DNA of 64,000 nucleotides from an uncultured Neomegalonema sp. (GCA_937948985.1 CALFAK010000028.1:1-64000); one strand, 5' to 3'. Counted from the first letter of the stretch, positions 37,660 through 46,891 are shown. The notes: a model not told the origin generated them from the sequence alone. Made by a program: numbers and translations.

Positions 37660-37746
37660 TGGTGCCCGGGGGGGGACTCGAACCCCCAAGGGGTCTCCCC
37701 CGGCGGATTTTGAGTCCGCTGCGTCTACCAGTTCCACCACCCGGGC
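37660..37746 (-). tRNA. tRNA-Leu(CAA)
   Basis: The minus strand gives a class II tRNA starting GCCCGGGTGGTGGAACTGGT, with the anticodon arm GCGGA-CTCAAAA-TCCGC (anticodon CAA), a long variable arm (CGGGGGAGACCCCTTG), the T arm GGGGGTTCGAGTCCCCC, and an acceptor ending CCCGGGC-ACCA. The CCA is encoded. Its 3' end is a typical integrase attachment target, and an integrase fragment is 80 bases away. Confidence 0.96.
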
Positions 37747-37924
37747 ACGGATCGCTTGAACGTCAAATAAACCCACTCGACTTTCTGTGCAAGCATAGTT
37801 TCAGCATGATTTGGTCTCAGTTGATCTTTAGCGGTAAGTTGCTGAATGCCATGCGGCACTTGCGTTTCCGCGCCTGTTGCGACAAAAGTCCGGCAGGGTG
37901 CGGCGATTTGTTTGGGAGAGAATT

Positions 37925-38404
37925 ATGTTGAGACGTTTCGCAGTGTTTTTCGCAGCCTTGGGCTTTCTGATCACTGGCGGCATTGCCAACGCCGCATCTG
38001 TTTGCAAGGGCATGTCCAACAACAAATGCGAGTCGGCGACGGCGTGTTACTGGGTCAAAGGCTACACGACCAAAAAGGGCAGCAATGTGAGCGCCCATTG
38101 CCGGGCAAAGCCCAACGGCGGCGCGAAGCAGGTTTCGGATAAAAAATCGGGCAACAAGAAATCATCCGCAAAAAGCGCCAAGACATCTGATTCAAAAAAA
38201 TCCGGCAACAAGAGCAAATCGGCGGATAAAAAATCCGACAGCAAATCAAAATCCGCTGAGAAAAAATCGAAGAAAGCTGACAGCAAAAAGTCAGCTGGAA
38301 AAAAATCTTCAAGCTCGAAAAAGAAGACATCTTCCAAGAAGAATACATCTAAGAAAAAGAAGGCTTCCAGCAAAAAATCCGGGAAGAAAAAACCCACAAG
38401 TTGA
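37925..38404 (+). CDS. Exported lysine/serine-rich protein
   Basis: A 159-residue protein. A signal peptide (MLRRFAVFFAALGFLITGGI, cleaved after ANA) is followed by a short Cys-containing domain (VCKGMSNNKCESATACYWVK ... HCRAK, four Cys that could pair) and then about 95 residues made almost only of Lys, Ser, Ala and Asp (KKSGNKKSSAKSAKTSDSKK). The tail resembles histone H1-like or cell-surface basic domains, but with a signal peptide it should act outside the cytoplasm, perhaps on peptidoglycan, LPS or DNA. GGGAGAG precedes ATG 37925. I know no characterised family for it. Confidence 0.8.
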   Translation: MLRRFAVFFAALGFLITGGIANAASVCKGMSNNKCESATACYWVKGYTTKKGSNVSAHCRAKPNGGAKQVSDKKSGNKKSSAKSAKTSDSKKSGNKSKSADKKSDSKSKSAEKKSKKADSKKSAGKKSSSSKKKTSSKKNTSKKKKASSKKSGKKKPTS

Positions 38405-38428
38405 TCGTCTTCTCAAGACCTGAATATG

Positions 38429-38460
38429 GCCCCGCGCGCATGGCGTTCGGGGCTTTTTTT
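38429..38460 (+). terminator. Rho-independent terminator
   Basis: GCCCCG pairs with CGGGGC over a 13-base loop, followed by TTTTTTT. It lies 24 bases after the lysine-rich gene. Confidence 0.8.
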
Positions 38461-38538
38461 ATGCCGCACCACCTGCCCCGCTCATTCCCGCGTGCAATCA
38501 GCGTGACAAGCATTTTCAGGGATGATACCAGCCACACC

Positions 38539-39120
38539 ATGCTTAGACGCCTGTACAACTGGACCATCGAGAAAGCTGAATCGCCCTATGCATTGGCGAT
38601 TTTGGCGATGATTGCGTTTGCGGAAAGCTCGTTCTTTCCGATACCGCAGGAGGCGATGATGATCCCGATGATCGTCGCCGCCCCGCACCGCGCTTGGCTG
38701 ATCGCCGGGGTCACGACGCTGGCCTCAGTGGCAGGTGCCGCGTTCGGTTACGGGATCGGATATTTCTTCTACGACAGTATTGGACTGCAACTATTGGAGT
38801 TTTACGGCAAGGCTGACCGGTACACAGAATTTCAGGCACTCAGCGCTGAATACGGCAACTGGGTTGTTGCCATCGGTGCCATCACACCGTTTCCGTTCAA
38901 GGTGACAACGATTGTAAGCGGCTTGCTGCAAATGGATTTCGCGTCGTTTATCGGGGTCAGTCTGCTGGGGCGGGGCTTCCGGTTCTTCTTGATCGCGGCA
39001 TTGTTATGGAAATTCGGCACCCCGATCCGCAACTTCATCGAAAAGCGGTTAGGATTGGTCACGGCGCTGGCTTTCGCGCTGTTGATTGGCGGTTTTGTGG
39101 TGTTAAAATATGCGGTCTAA
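38539..39120 (+). CDS. YqaA-family (SNARE-associated/DedA-related) membrane protein
   Basis: A 193-residue inner-membrane protein. It has the YqaA pattern: an entry segment AESPYALAILAMIAFAESSF, FPIPQEAMMIPMIVAAPHRA, then a central GAAFGYGIGYFFYDSIG and TPFPFKVTTIVSGLLQMDF, where the Pro-Phe motif is a family hallmark. Relatives of DedA move undecaprenyl phosphate and other lipids across the membrane; no such activity is known for YqaA. The upstream frame to 38401 is spurious because it covers the terminator. It overlaps dsbB by 11 bases. Confidence 0.85.
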   Translation: MLRRLYNWTIEKAESPYALAILAMIAFAESSFFPIPQEAMMIPMIVAAPHRAWLIAGVTTLASVAGAAFGYGIGYFFYDSIGLQLLEFYGKADRYTEFQALSAEYGNWVVAIGAITPFPFKVTTIVSGLLQMDFASFIGVSLLGRGFRFFLIAALLWKFGTPIRNFIEKRLGLVTALAFALLIGGFVVLKYAV

Positions 39121-39595
39121 ATATTTTCTGGCGGCGGCAATGCTGGGCGCGGCGACTTTTGCAGCGGCGCTTTATTTTCAGTATGTGGAGGGTCTCGCGC
39201 CCTGCAAACTTTGCATCTGGCAGCGTTACGGGGTGGCGGTTGGCATTGGCGGTGCGCTTTTGGCGGCGCTGTTCAGCCATTCGCGCAATGCTGTGGTGCC
39301 GGGCGCAATCGCGGCGCTGGGCTTTATCGCCGAGGCGGGGGCCGCGTTTTATCACACAGGCGTTGAGCAAAAATGGTGGGCGGGGCCAAGCACTTGCTCC
39401 GGCACGACACTGAATGTGGGGACATTTGATCCCGACAAGCTGGGAAACTGGCTGGATTCAGGCAAAGCCGCCCCGCGTTGTGACGAAATCCCGTGGGATT
39501 TCCTCGGCCTGAGCATGGCGAATTGGAATGTGCCGATTGCGCTGGGCTTTGCGCTGCTGTGCCTGATGGGGATGCGCAGGGTGGCACGAGGGTGA
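39110..39595 (+). CDS. dsbB: Disulfide bond formation protein B (DsbB)
   Basis: A four-helix inner-membrane quinone reductase (161 residues) that reoxidises DsbA. The first Cys pair is in APCKLCIWQRYG near residue 31, with the Arg that binds quinone; the second is a wider pair in STCSG and RCDEIPW. The YqaA gene ends inside its start, so the two are co-transcribed. No dsbA is visible here. Confidence 0.92.
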   Translation: MRSKYFLAAAMLGAATFAAALYFQYVEGLAPCKLCIWQRYGVAVGIGGALLAALFSHSRNAVVPGAIAALGFIAEAGAAFYHTGVEQKWWAGPSTCSGTTLNVGTFDPDKLGNWLDSGKAAPRCDEIPWDFLGLSMANWNVPIALGFALLCLMGMRRVARG

Positions 39596-39662
39596 AATCG
39601 GGCTTGCTCCAAGCGTAAGCGCGGGGCAGGAAGGGGCGAGTTCACTTAACGAAAGCCCGCCC

Positions 39663-40922
39663 ATGTTTGATCAACACCCCGGCCTGATGACCCAAATCCG
39701 CGACCGCTTCGCCCATGTTGCGAGCTGCCCTGTACAAGGCGAGCGGATTTTCTTTGAGAATGCGGGCGGGGCGCTCACGCTGAAATCGGCGGTCGAAACT
39801 TCCAACCACTACGCCGCAATCCCAGATAATCAGGGCCGCGACAATCCGATGTCGCATGAGCTGGTCCGTGTGATCGCCAAGGCCAAAGCGGATATGATGA
39901 CCTTTCTCAATGCCATGGAGGGGCAGGTCTTCGTTGGGGAGAGCGGCACGGAACTGCTGTTCCGGATGATCTCGAACGCGATAATCGAGAGTGAGGAAGG
40001 CGGCAGCGTAATCGGGACGACGCTGGAGCATCCTGCATCGCGCAGCGCGGCGCAGCGTTGGGCGAAGATCGCGCGCAAACCCTATATTTCTGTGCCGCAT
40101 AATGATGAGACAGGCGCGGTTGAGGCTGCGGATTATGCAGCGTTGGTGCAGCCGGACACTCGGGTTGCGACGATCCTGCATACCTCTCCGGTAACGGGAA
40201 TGGGGGTTGATGTGGCGGCCATTTCACAGGCAATCCGCGCCGTATCCCCTGATTGCATCATCATCGTGGATGGCATCCAGCACGCGGCGCACGGGCGGCT
40301 GGATATCGACAGCTATGGCATCGATGGCTATGCGATTTCGCCCTACAAAGTGTTTTCGCGGCACGGCTATGGCGTCGCGTGGATATCAGATCGCCTGAGC
40401 GCGATGCCCCATGACAGCCTGATCGACGGGCCGGAGGGCAACTGGGAGTTGGGCACGCGCGATACAGGCGCCTATGCGACACTGTCCGATGTGGTCGGGT
40501 ATTTCGAGTGGTTGGGCGGGCAGTTCACCGACAGCGGCGACACGCGCGAACGGCTGGAAGCGGCGGGATCCGCGATCCACGCGCATGAACAGGCCTTGAC
40601 CGATGCGATGCTGCACGGGACGGGCAATCTCAAAGGCTTAGCGGACATGCCGGAAGTCAGGATCATCGGCGGGATCGATAATCCGCGCCGCGAAGGGCTT
40701 GTGGCTTGTACGGTCGAGGGGCGAGAAACAGCGGAGATTATTGAGGCACTCAGCGCGCGCGGCATTCGCGTGCATATCCGCAAGGCCGATCACTATTCAG
40801 GCAATATTCTCAACCCGCTTGGCCTACCCAACTGCATCCGCGTTTCCATGTGCCATTACAACAGCATGGAAGAGGTTGGGCAATTTCTTACAGCAATGCG
40901 GGAGATTGTTGAGGCAGGTTAG
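39663..40922 (+). CDS. PLP-dependent class V aminotransferase (cysteine desulfurase-like fold)
   Basis: A 419-residue fold type I pyridoxal phosphate enzyme. The N-terminal IFFENAGGALTLKSAVETS is the usual substrate-binding strand, TTLEHPASRSAA holds the His that stacks on PLP, IVDGIQHAAHGRLDI has the Asp that pairs with the pyridine nitrogen, and the Schiff-base Lys is in YAISPYKVFSRHGYG near residue 229. The absence of a mobile Cys loop argues against an ordinary cysteine desulfurase. Substrate unknown; isopenicillin-N-epimerase-like and selenocysteine-lyase-like members share this architecture. Confidence 0.85.
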   Translation: MFDQHPGLMTQIRDRFAHVASCPVQGERIFFENAGGALTLKSAVETSNHYAAIPDNQGRDNPMSHELVRVIAKAKADMMTFLNAMEGQVFVGESGTELLFRMISNAIIESEEGGSVIGTTLEHPASRSAAQRWAKIARKPYISVPHNDETGAVEAADYAALVQPDTRVATILHTSPVTGMGVDVAAISQAIRAVSPDCIIIVDGIQHAAHGRLDIDSYGIDGYAISPYKVFSRHGYGVAWISDRLSAMPHDSLIDGPEGNWELGTRDTGAYATLSDVVGYFEWLGGQFTDSGDTRERLEAAGSAIHAHEQALTDAMLHGTGNLKGLADMPEVRIIGGIDNPRREGLVACTVEGRETAEIIEALSARGIRVHIRKADHYSGNILNPLGLPNCIRVSMCHYNSMEEVGQFLTAMREIVEAG

Positions 40923-40995
40923 CAAGTTGCCGGAAAACGCTCTCATGTTCTTCTTAAATCGCCATTCCGGCGAAGCCCGGAGCGGCATGAACCTG

Positions 40996-42318
40996 CTAAA
41001 TTTTCGCTTCTTGGATCGCAAAGCACGCGATACCCCGGCGTGCAAGCGAGCGACACGCGTTCTCAGCCTGACCACGCGCCAGACCTGAGAAGCGGGCGCG
41101 ATACATTGCGCGGCCATTCTTCACACGCCGGGAGATCATCGGTTCCGCACGAACCAGCTGTGGCGAGCGCAATGCTTTTGCCTTTTCCAGCATTCTCTCA
41201 GCCTGATTCTGCTTTCTGAATGCCCCCACCTGAACAGCCCACTCACCGGATGCCTGTGCCGCTTTTTGCCGTGGCTCCGGTGCGATAATCCGTTGCAACG
41301 CACGCAAACCGTTTGCGACAACCCAAGGGTCGGACTGGCTGCGCATTGCGACAAGGGCGCGTGGTGCGGATTTGGCTGGCAGAACAGGCGCGGGTGCTGC
41401 AGCGACCACGATGTCAGCCGGACGGGAGGTATAACGCGGATTTGGACGCGGCAGCGGTGAAACGGCAATCAATTGTGGTGCGGGCATTGCGGGGCGCTTT
41501 GGCAGCTTGGCAAAGCCTTCATCAAGGATGCGCCGCATATGACGGTCGCGGCGTTTACTGCTTTTACCGCCGAACACGACACCAATCACGCGCCGTCCGT
41601 CACGCTCCGCAGAGGCGACCAGATTGAAGCCGGAAGCCCGTGTGTATCCGGTTTTGATGCCATCGGCACCACGATAGCTGCTCAACAGTTTATTGGTCGC
41701 TCTCAGTTTGCGCCCCTTGTAGCGCACGCTCTTACGCTTAAACATCGGATAATATTGCGGAAATTCGCTAAAGATGCGTTGGCCGAGATTTGCCATATCG
41801 CGGGCGGTTGAATATTGGCCCGATTTGGTGAGGCCGTGCGCGTTTTTAAACTGGGTGTTTTTCATGCCCAGCGAGCGCGCCTTGCGTGTCATCATCCGAG
41901 CAAATTCGCTTTCAGAACCACCAATGGCCTCAGCGATGACAGTGGCTGCGTCATTGGCCGATTTGGTCGCGCAGGATTGAATCGCATCGCGCATGGTGAT
42001 GGTCTGCCCCGCTTTCAGGCCCAGCTTAGATGCAGGCTCGCGGGAAGCGTTGCGCGAAACTTTGAGGGGGGAATCGAGCGTAAAGCGCCCAGCCTCTATG
42101 GCCTCAAATGCCATATAAAGCGTCATCATTTTCGTGAGAGAGGCAGGATAGAGGCGCTTATCAGCGTTACGGGCGCGCAGCACTTTCCCGCTATGCGCAT
42201 CGACCACGAAGGACGCGTATTTTGAATTGGCGTAAGCAGAAGGCGTCGCGACCGTTGCGACGCAAAGCATTACCGCCATCAAAACCATCAGCCGCGTTAT
42301 GCGGAATAAACTCGTCAT
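40996..42318 (-). CDS. dacF: D-alanyl-D-alanine carboxypeptidase with C-terminal SPOR domain
   Basis: A periplasmic penicillin-binding protein (440 residues) that removes the terminal D-Ala from peptidoglycan stem peptides. The signal peptide ends near residue 31 (PSAYANS). Catalytic motifs are complete: Ser60/Lys63 in PASLTKMMT, SAN in CATKSANDAA, and KTG in DGIKTGYTRASG. The final 80 residues (EWAVQVGAFRKQNQAERMLE ... GIACFAIQEAKI) form a SPOR domain that targets denuded glycan strands at division sites. The MTSLFRITRL start at 42318 is preferred; a longer frame from 42378 would put charged residues before the signal peptide. Confidence 0.92.
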   Translation of the reverse strand: MTSLFRITRLMVLMAVMLCVATVATPSAYANSKYASFVVDAHSGKVLRARNADKRLYPASLTKMMTLYMAFEAIEAGRFTLDSPLKVSRNASREPASKLGLKAGQTITMRDAIQSCATKSANDAATVIAEAIGGSESEFARMMTRKARSLGMKNTQFKNAHGLTKSGQYSTARDMANLGQRIFSEFPQYYPMFKRKSVRYKGRKLRATNKLLSSYRGADGIKTGYTRASGFNLVASAERDGRRVIGVVFGGKSSKRRDRHMRRILDEGFAKLPKRPAMPAPQLIAVSPLPRPNPRYTSRPADIVVAAAPAPVLPAKSAPRALVAMRSQSDPWVVANGLRALQRIIAPEPRQKAAQASGEWAVQVGAFRKQNQAERMLEKAKALRSPQLVRAEPMISRRVKNGRAMYRARFSGLARGQAENACRSLARRGIACFAIQEAKI

Positions 42319-42514
42319 TTTTGCCTCAGTCTGTTGCCCGGCGAGCGATTTTCCGCTTCTTAGCATGTTCCTTACCACACTCCGCCCAATCGATGGTAGA
42401 TGCAGGATGTAAATAAGTTAGTGGATTTTTATTCCCTGTTTTCACACCTTTCCTCAAGCACATACGCTTCTATATAAGTAGCAAGACAAATAAGCAGTCA
42501 CGGAAATCGCTAAC

Positions 42515-42871
42515 ATGAGCAGGAATAATTTCGAGATCGTTACCCGGCGCCCGTTTATGGCGAGTGAGGATGATGATCGCGATACATCCGTTCTCACAAA
42601 GCCCAAAATGCGGACCCAGCGTCCATCTATGTATAAAGTTATTATACTTAACGATGATTTCACGCCGATGGAATTTGTCGTTTTCGTGCTGGAGCGCATC
42701 TTCAACCTGACGCATGAGAAGGCTTTCGAGATTATGCTTACAGTGCACATGAAAGGTGCTGCTGTTGTCGGTGTCTATACCTTTGAAATTGCTGAGACAA
42801 AAGTGTCCGCAGTGATGGATGTGGCCCGGCAGAATGAGCATCCGCTCAAGTGCCGGATGGAAAAAGATTAA
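42515..42871 (+). CDS. clpS: ClpS adaptor protein
   Basis: The N-end rule adaptor for ClpAP (118 residues). After a variable N-terminus it has the core [20 protein letters not shown] with the NDD(F)TPMEFV substrate pocket and the later [26 protein letters not shown] box lies 45 bases before the start. It is followed by clpA on the same strand after 154 bases. Confidence 0.96.
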   Translation: MSRNNFEIVTRRPFMASEDDDRDTSVLTKPKMRTQRPSMYKVIILNDDFTPMEFVVFVLERIFNLTHEKAFEIMLTVHMKGAAVVGVYTFEIAETKVSAVMDVARQNEHPLKCRMEKD

Positions 42872-43025
42872 CAAGGCGGGACAAAAAAGTTTGCTGAACG
42901 CTCATGAAACTGCGTGACGGAAACGAAATGCCGTGTTGAACTGATGACGAAACGATCCGTGCAGTACACCGTGCGGAGACTGCGCCGGGACTTCTCCGGG
43001 TGTAGTGATTACGAGGAGAGTGGCC
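42872..43025 (+). promoter_or_regulatory. Structured leader between clpS and clpA
   Basis: 154 bases without a gene. CGGAGA at 42975-42980 can pair with TCTCCG at 42994-42999, and CCGG within it can pair with the CCGG that follows (alternative hairpins), shortly before the ribosome site GAGGAG at 43013-43018. This could modulate translation of clpA. Function is inferred from structure only. Confidence 0.35.
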
Positions 43026-45362
43026 GTGCCATCATTCACGAATTCGCTCGAAGAAGCCTTGCACCGCGCGCTTGCGGCTGCGAACGAGCGGCATCACGAA
43101 CTAGCAACGCTTGAACACCTTCTCCTCGCCTTGATCGATGAAGCAGATGCCGCGCAGGTGATGCGTGCATGTGGTGTTGATCTGGAGGAGTTGCGCGGGG
43201 CGCTTACCGCCTACGTGGATGAGCAATTATCAAATCTTGTATCCGATGCTGAAGGGACGGAGGCGACGCCAACGACCGGATTCCATCGTGTTATCCAGCG
43301 GGCCGCCGCCCATGTGCAAAGTTCCGGACGTTCAGAAGTGACAGGGGCCAACATCCTCGTTGCGATCTTCCACGAGCGCGAAAGTTACGCGGTTTACTTT
43401 CTGCAAGAGCAGGACATGAGCCGATATGACGCGAAAAACTTCATCGCGCATGGCGTGGCAAAAGACCCCGCAATGAATGAGGCCCGGCCTGTGCTGGGAT
43501 CAGAAGGTGCTGAGGAAGCGCCCGATGATGAAAGCACCGTAGCGGGCGAAGGCGCAGCCAAGGCGGAAACGGCGCTCGAAAAATACTGCGTTGATCTCAA
43601 TGAGAAGGCGGAAAGCGGTGATGTTGATCCGCTGATCGGGCGCGGTCACGAAGTTGACAGATGCATTCAGGTGCTTTGCCGCCGCCGCAAAAACAATCCT
43701 TTGCTGGTTGGTGATCCGGGCGTTGGTAAGACGGCCATAGCGGAAGGCCTCGCGCGTAAAATCACTGAGGGTGAGACACCGGAAGTGCTGCTGGGCGCGA
43801 CGATTTTCTCGCTTGATATGGGCGCATTGCTCGCCGGAACGCGCTATCGTGGTGATTTTGAGGAGCGTCTCAAATCTGTGATGAACGAGCTTGAGGAACA
43901 CGAAGACGCGATCCTGTTTATCGACGAAATCCATACGGTTATCGGCGCGGGTGCAACCTCGGGCGGGGCGATGGATGCTTCGAACCTGCTCAAGCCCGCA
44001 TTGCAATCGGGCAAACTGCGCTGCATGGGATCAACGACTTATAAAGAATACCGTCAACATTTTGAGAAGGATCGTGCATTGTCACGGCGCTTCCAGAAAA
44101 TTGACGTGAACGAACCTTCCGTTGAAGACGCGATCAAGATCCTGCGCGGTGTGAAACCTTACTTTGAGGAACATCACGGCGTTCGCTACACAGCGGATGC
44201 AATCAAATCTGCGGTTGAGCTGTCCGCGCGTTACATTCACGACCGCAAGCTGCCGGACAAAGCGATTGATGTGATCGACGAGGTTGGCGCGGCGCAAATG
44301 CTGGTGCCTGAGTCGCGTCGCCGTAAAACGATGACCTCGAAGGAAATTGAGGCTGTCGTTGCGAAAATCGCACGCATTCCGGCGAAATCCGTATCGAAAG
44401 ACGATACAGAGGTGCTGAAAGACTTGGAAAAAACGCTCAAACGCGTTGTTTTCGGTCAGGACAAAGCGATTACCTCGCTATCGGGAGCCATTAAGCTGGC
44501 GCGGGCCGGGCTGCGTGAGCCTGAAAAACCGATCGGCTGTTACGTCTTCACCGGACCAACGGGCGTGGGCAAGACGGAGGTTGCAAACCAGCTTGCCGAT
44601 TCGCTCGGAGTCAAAATGCTACGCTTCGATATGTCGGAGTACATGGAGAAACACTCGGTCAGCCGTCTTATCGGCGCGCCTCCGGGTTATGTCGGATTTG
44701 ATCAGGGTGGCCTGCTGACAGATGGCGTCGATCAGCATCCACACTGTGTGTTGCTGCTGGATGAAATCGAGAAAGCGCACCCTGATGTGTACAACATCCT
44801 GTTGCAAGTCATGGATCACGGCAAACTGACCGATCACAGCGGCAAGACAACGGATTTCCGCAATGTGATTCTGATTATGACATCGAATGCGGGCGCATCC
44901 GATGCCGCCCGCGCACCAATCGGGTTCGGACGTGACCGTCGTGAAGGCGAAGATCAGGAGGCAGTTGAAAAGCTGTTCACGCCTGAATTCCGCAACCGTC
45001 TGGATGCAACAATCGCATTCGCGCCGTTGTCACGCGATGTCGTTATCAAGGTGGTTGAGAAGTTCGTTCTGCAACTCGAAGGCCAGCTTTCGGATCGAAA
45101 TGTCAGCTTTGAGCTTACCCAACCTGCCGCCGAATGGCTGGCTAAAAAGGGGTATGATGAGAAGATGGGTGCCCGTCCGCTATCACGGGTCATCCAAGAG
45201 AACATCAAGAAGCCGCTCGCGGAAGAGTTGCTGTTTGGCAAGTTAGCCAAGGGCGGCATCGTTCGGGTCGGTGTGAAGAAGGGCAAGCTCGATCTCGCGA
45301 TTCTGCCGCCTGATCCGCCGCGTATCGGGGGCAAGAAAACACCCCTGTTAACAGCCGGCTAA
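43026..45362 (+). CDS. clpA: ATP-dependent Clp protease ATP-binding subunit ClpA (GTG start)
   Basis: A class I Clp/Hsp100 unfoldase (778 residues) feeding ClpP. The N-domain begins PSFTNSLEEALHRALAAANE and contains HHELATLEHLLLALID; the first AAA+ module has GDPGVGKTAIAEGLARK near residue 233 and ILFIDEIHTVIGAG; the second has [15 protein letters not shown] near residue 512 and LLDEIEKAHPDVYNILLQ. There is no M-domain, so it is ClpA rather than ClpB. GTG at 43026 with GAGGAG 7 bases upstream fits the family N-terminus; the GTGs at 43005 and 43020 add non-family residues. Confidence 0.96.
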   Translation: MPSFTNSLEEALHRALAAANERHHELATLEHLLLALIDEADAAQVMRACGVDLEELRGALTAYVDEQLSNLVSDAEGTEATPTTGFHRVIQRAAAHVQSSGRSEVTGANILVAIFHERESYAVYFLQEQDMSRYDAKNFIAHGVAKDPAMNEARPVLGSEGAEEAPDDESTVAGEGAAKAETALEKYCVDLNEKAESGDVDPLIGRGHEVDRCIQVLCRRRKNNPLLVGDPGVGKTAIAEGLARKITEGETPEVLLGATIFSLDMGALLAGTRYRGDFEERLKSVMNELEEHEDAILFIDEIHTVIGAGATSGGAMDASNLLKPALQSGKLRCMGSTTYKEYRQHFEKDRALSRRFQKIDVNEPSVEDAIKILRGVKPYFEEHHGVRYTADAIKSAVELSARYIHDRKLPDKAIDVIDEVGAAQMLVPESRRRKTMTSKEIEAVVAKIARIPAKSVSKDDTEVLKDLEKTLKRVVFGQDKAITSLSGAIKLARAGLREPEKPIGCYVFTGPTGVGKTEVANQLADSLGVKMLRFDMSEYMEKHSVSRLIGAPPGYVGFDQGGLLTDGVDQHPHCVLLLDEIEKAHPDVYNILLQVMDHGKLTDHSGKTTDFRNVILIMTSNAGASDAARAPIGFGRDRREGEDQEAVEKLFTPEFRNRLDATIAFAPLSRDVVIKVVEKFVLQLEGQLSDRNVSFELTQPAAEWLAKKGYDEKMGARPLSRVIQENIKKPLAEELLFGKLAKGGIVRVGVKKGKLDLAILPPDPPRIGGKKTPLLTAG

Positions 45363-45411
45363 CCTTCTCTGCCGACAAGGTAGGTAACCGATGTCGCGTG
45401 TGGAGACGAAA

Positions 45412-46401
45412 ATGCGAAACGTGATTTCGGCGGCTGCATTCTGTGTAGTCGCCGTTTCCATGGAAGCCAAAGCGATTGAGCTGGGGATGCCGCTCGACTG
45501 TGTCATGGGTCAGACATGCATGGTGCAAAACTACGTCGATGCGGACCCCGAAGAGGGCGCAAAAGACTTTGAGTGCGGGCCGCTTGCATACAACAATCAT
45601 CAGGGCACCGATTTTCGTTTGCTCAACCGCAGCGAAATTTCAAAGGGCTATGCCGCATTGGCCACCGCAGCGGGGCGTGTTGTCAGCACCATAGACAATC
45701 AACCGGATCACCATTTTCGCGATGCTCAGGACGATCCGTTCGGATGCGGAAATGGCGTCATGATCGATCATGGCGGCGGCTGGGTTTCGCAATACTGTCA
45801 TCTGGCGCAAGGCAGCTTGAAGGTTTCACGCACACAGACGGTGGAGCGCGGACAACCCTTGGGCTATGTCGGGTCATCGGGCGGAACGGATTTTCCACAT
45901 TTGCACTATGCGATCCGTAGATTTGGCGCTGTCATCAACCCCTATACCGGGGTCAGCCCGACGGGATGTGACGCGGCAACCGCAAAGCCGCTTTGGGATC
46001 CCGCATTAAAGCTGGAATACACCCCGAGCGTGGTATTCGGGTTCGGCGTAAGCGGTGTGTTTCCATCACTTGAAATCGTGAAAAACGACCATGAATTGTT
46101 GACCGCACCCGAAGGGGCAACCGACCCATTCTACATCTGGTTGCATGTTTTGGGCATCAAGGAAGGGGATTCAGTGCGCATGATAGCGTTCGACCCGGCA
46201 GGAAAGCCTTTCGCCAGTGAACTGTTCAAACCGGGCGAGGATAAAACGATCTATCTCGCCAATATCGGTGTTGCGCCAGAGGACTTGGGCACGACGGAAT
46301 GGCCCGAAGGTGAATATACCGCGCGCATCATGATCTATGATCGTGGCAAAGAGATTATGAGCGAAGAACTGACCTTCACACTGCCTCAAGCGAAGACATA
46401 A
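45412..46401 (+). CDS. Exported M23 (LytM-type) metallopeptidase
   Basis: A 329-residue predicted cell-wall hydrolase. Signal peptide (MRNVISAAAFCVVAVSMEAKA) followed by a lysostaphin-like domain: the first metal motif HQGTDFRL near residue 64 (HxxxD), and the second PHLHYAIRRFG near residue 163 (HxH). A C-terminal domain of about 130 residues follows (SLEIVKNDHELLTAPEGA). Both zinc-ligand motifs are intact, so it is probably an active peptidoglycan endopeptidase and not a regulatory LytM protein. GGAG 6 bases upstream supports ATG 45412. It overlaps the next minus-strand gene by 16 bases. Confidence 0.85.
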   Translation: MRNVISAAAFCVVAVSMEAKAIELGMPLDCVMGQTCMVQNYVDADPEEGAKDFECGPLAYNNHQGTDFRLLNRSEISKGYAALATAAGRVVSTIDNQPDHHFRDAQDDPFGCGNGVMIDHGGGWVSQYCHLAQGSLKVSRTQTVERGQPLGYVGSSGGTDFPHLHYAIRRFGAVINPYTGVSPTGCDAATAKPLWDPALKLEYTPSVVFGFGVSGVFPSLEIVKNDHELLTAPEGATDPFYIWLHVLGIKEGDSVRMIAFDPAGKPFASELFKPGEDKTIYLANIGVAPEDLGTTEWPEGEYTARIMIYDRGKEIMSEELTFTLPQAKT

Positions 46402-46829
46402 GCGTAGGCCGCAACGGCAAGTGCGAGAATCGTCAGCGCGAAGGCGAAGATCAACGATAAGCGCAGCAAACGAAGTGCAATCAGGAAAAAGGTCGTCGCG
46501 CCAACAACTTGAGCGGCCCGCCCCAGCACCCCTTCCGCCATATCGGGAAGAAGGGATTGAATCGTACCGCCGTCCATATAGCGTTGGATTTGTGATGGAA
46601 ACTGCCACCCCAAATACGCGGCCAACAGCAAGCCGATGGCACCGAAAACCAGAATAAGCAATCCGCGATCCGGGCGCTCAAAAAATGATAACGGTCTGAG
46701 CTCATCATCCAATACGGTCGCAAGCTCCCGCCGATCAAAAATACGGAACGAATAAACAATGACGGCCAGCAGAATACAAAAACCAAGATAAGCCGCCATT
46801 GCGACATCGGGCGTGATTGGAAAAGGCAT
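46386..46829 (-). CDS. Small hypothetical membrane protein
   Basis: A 147-residue protein with about four hydrophobic helices (AAYLGFCILLAVIVYSF, LLILVFGAIGLLLAAYLGW, VVGATTFFLIALRLL, LIFAFALTILALAVAAYAYV). A soluble loop with DRRELATVLDDELRP lies between the first two. No family is recognised. The ATG at 46829 with GGGGA 5 bases upstream is preferred over a TTG/ATG pair at 46844. It stands alone on the minus strand ahead of the peptidase 3' end. Confidence 0.65.
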   Translation of the reverse strand: MPFPITPDVAMAAYLGFCILLAVIVYSFRIFDRRELATVLDDELRPLSFFERPDRGLLILVFGAIGLLLAAYLGWQFPSQIQRYMDGGTIQSLLPDMAEGVLGRAAQVVGATTFFLIALRLLRLSLIFAFALTILALAVAAYAYVFA

Positions 46830-46891
46830 ACGCGTCCCCATCAACTAATAAACATACATCACTAAACGCGAAGTACGGACAATACCGGGCT

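Noticed and set aside
43005-43025. clpA start at GTG 43005 or 43020
   Set aside because: These add residues that ClpA does not have, and the GAGGAG site is correctly spaced only for 43026.
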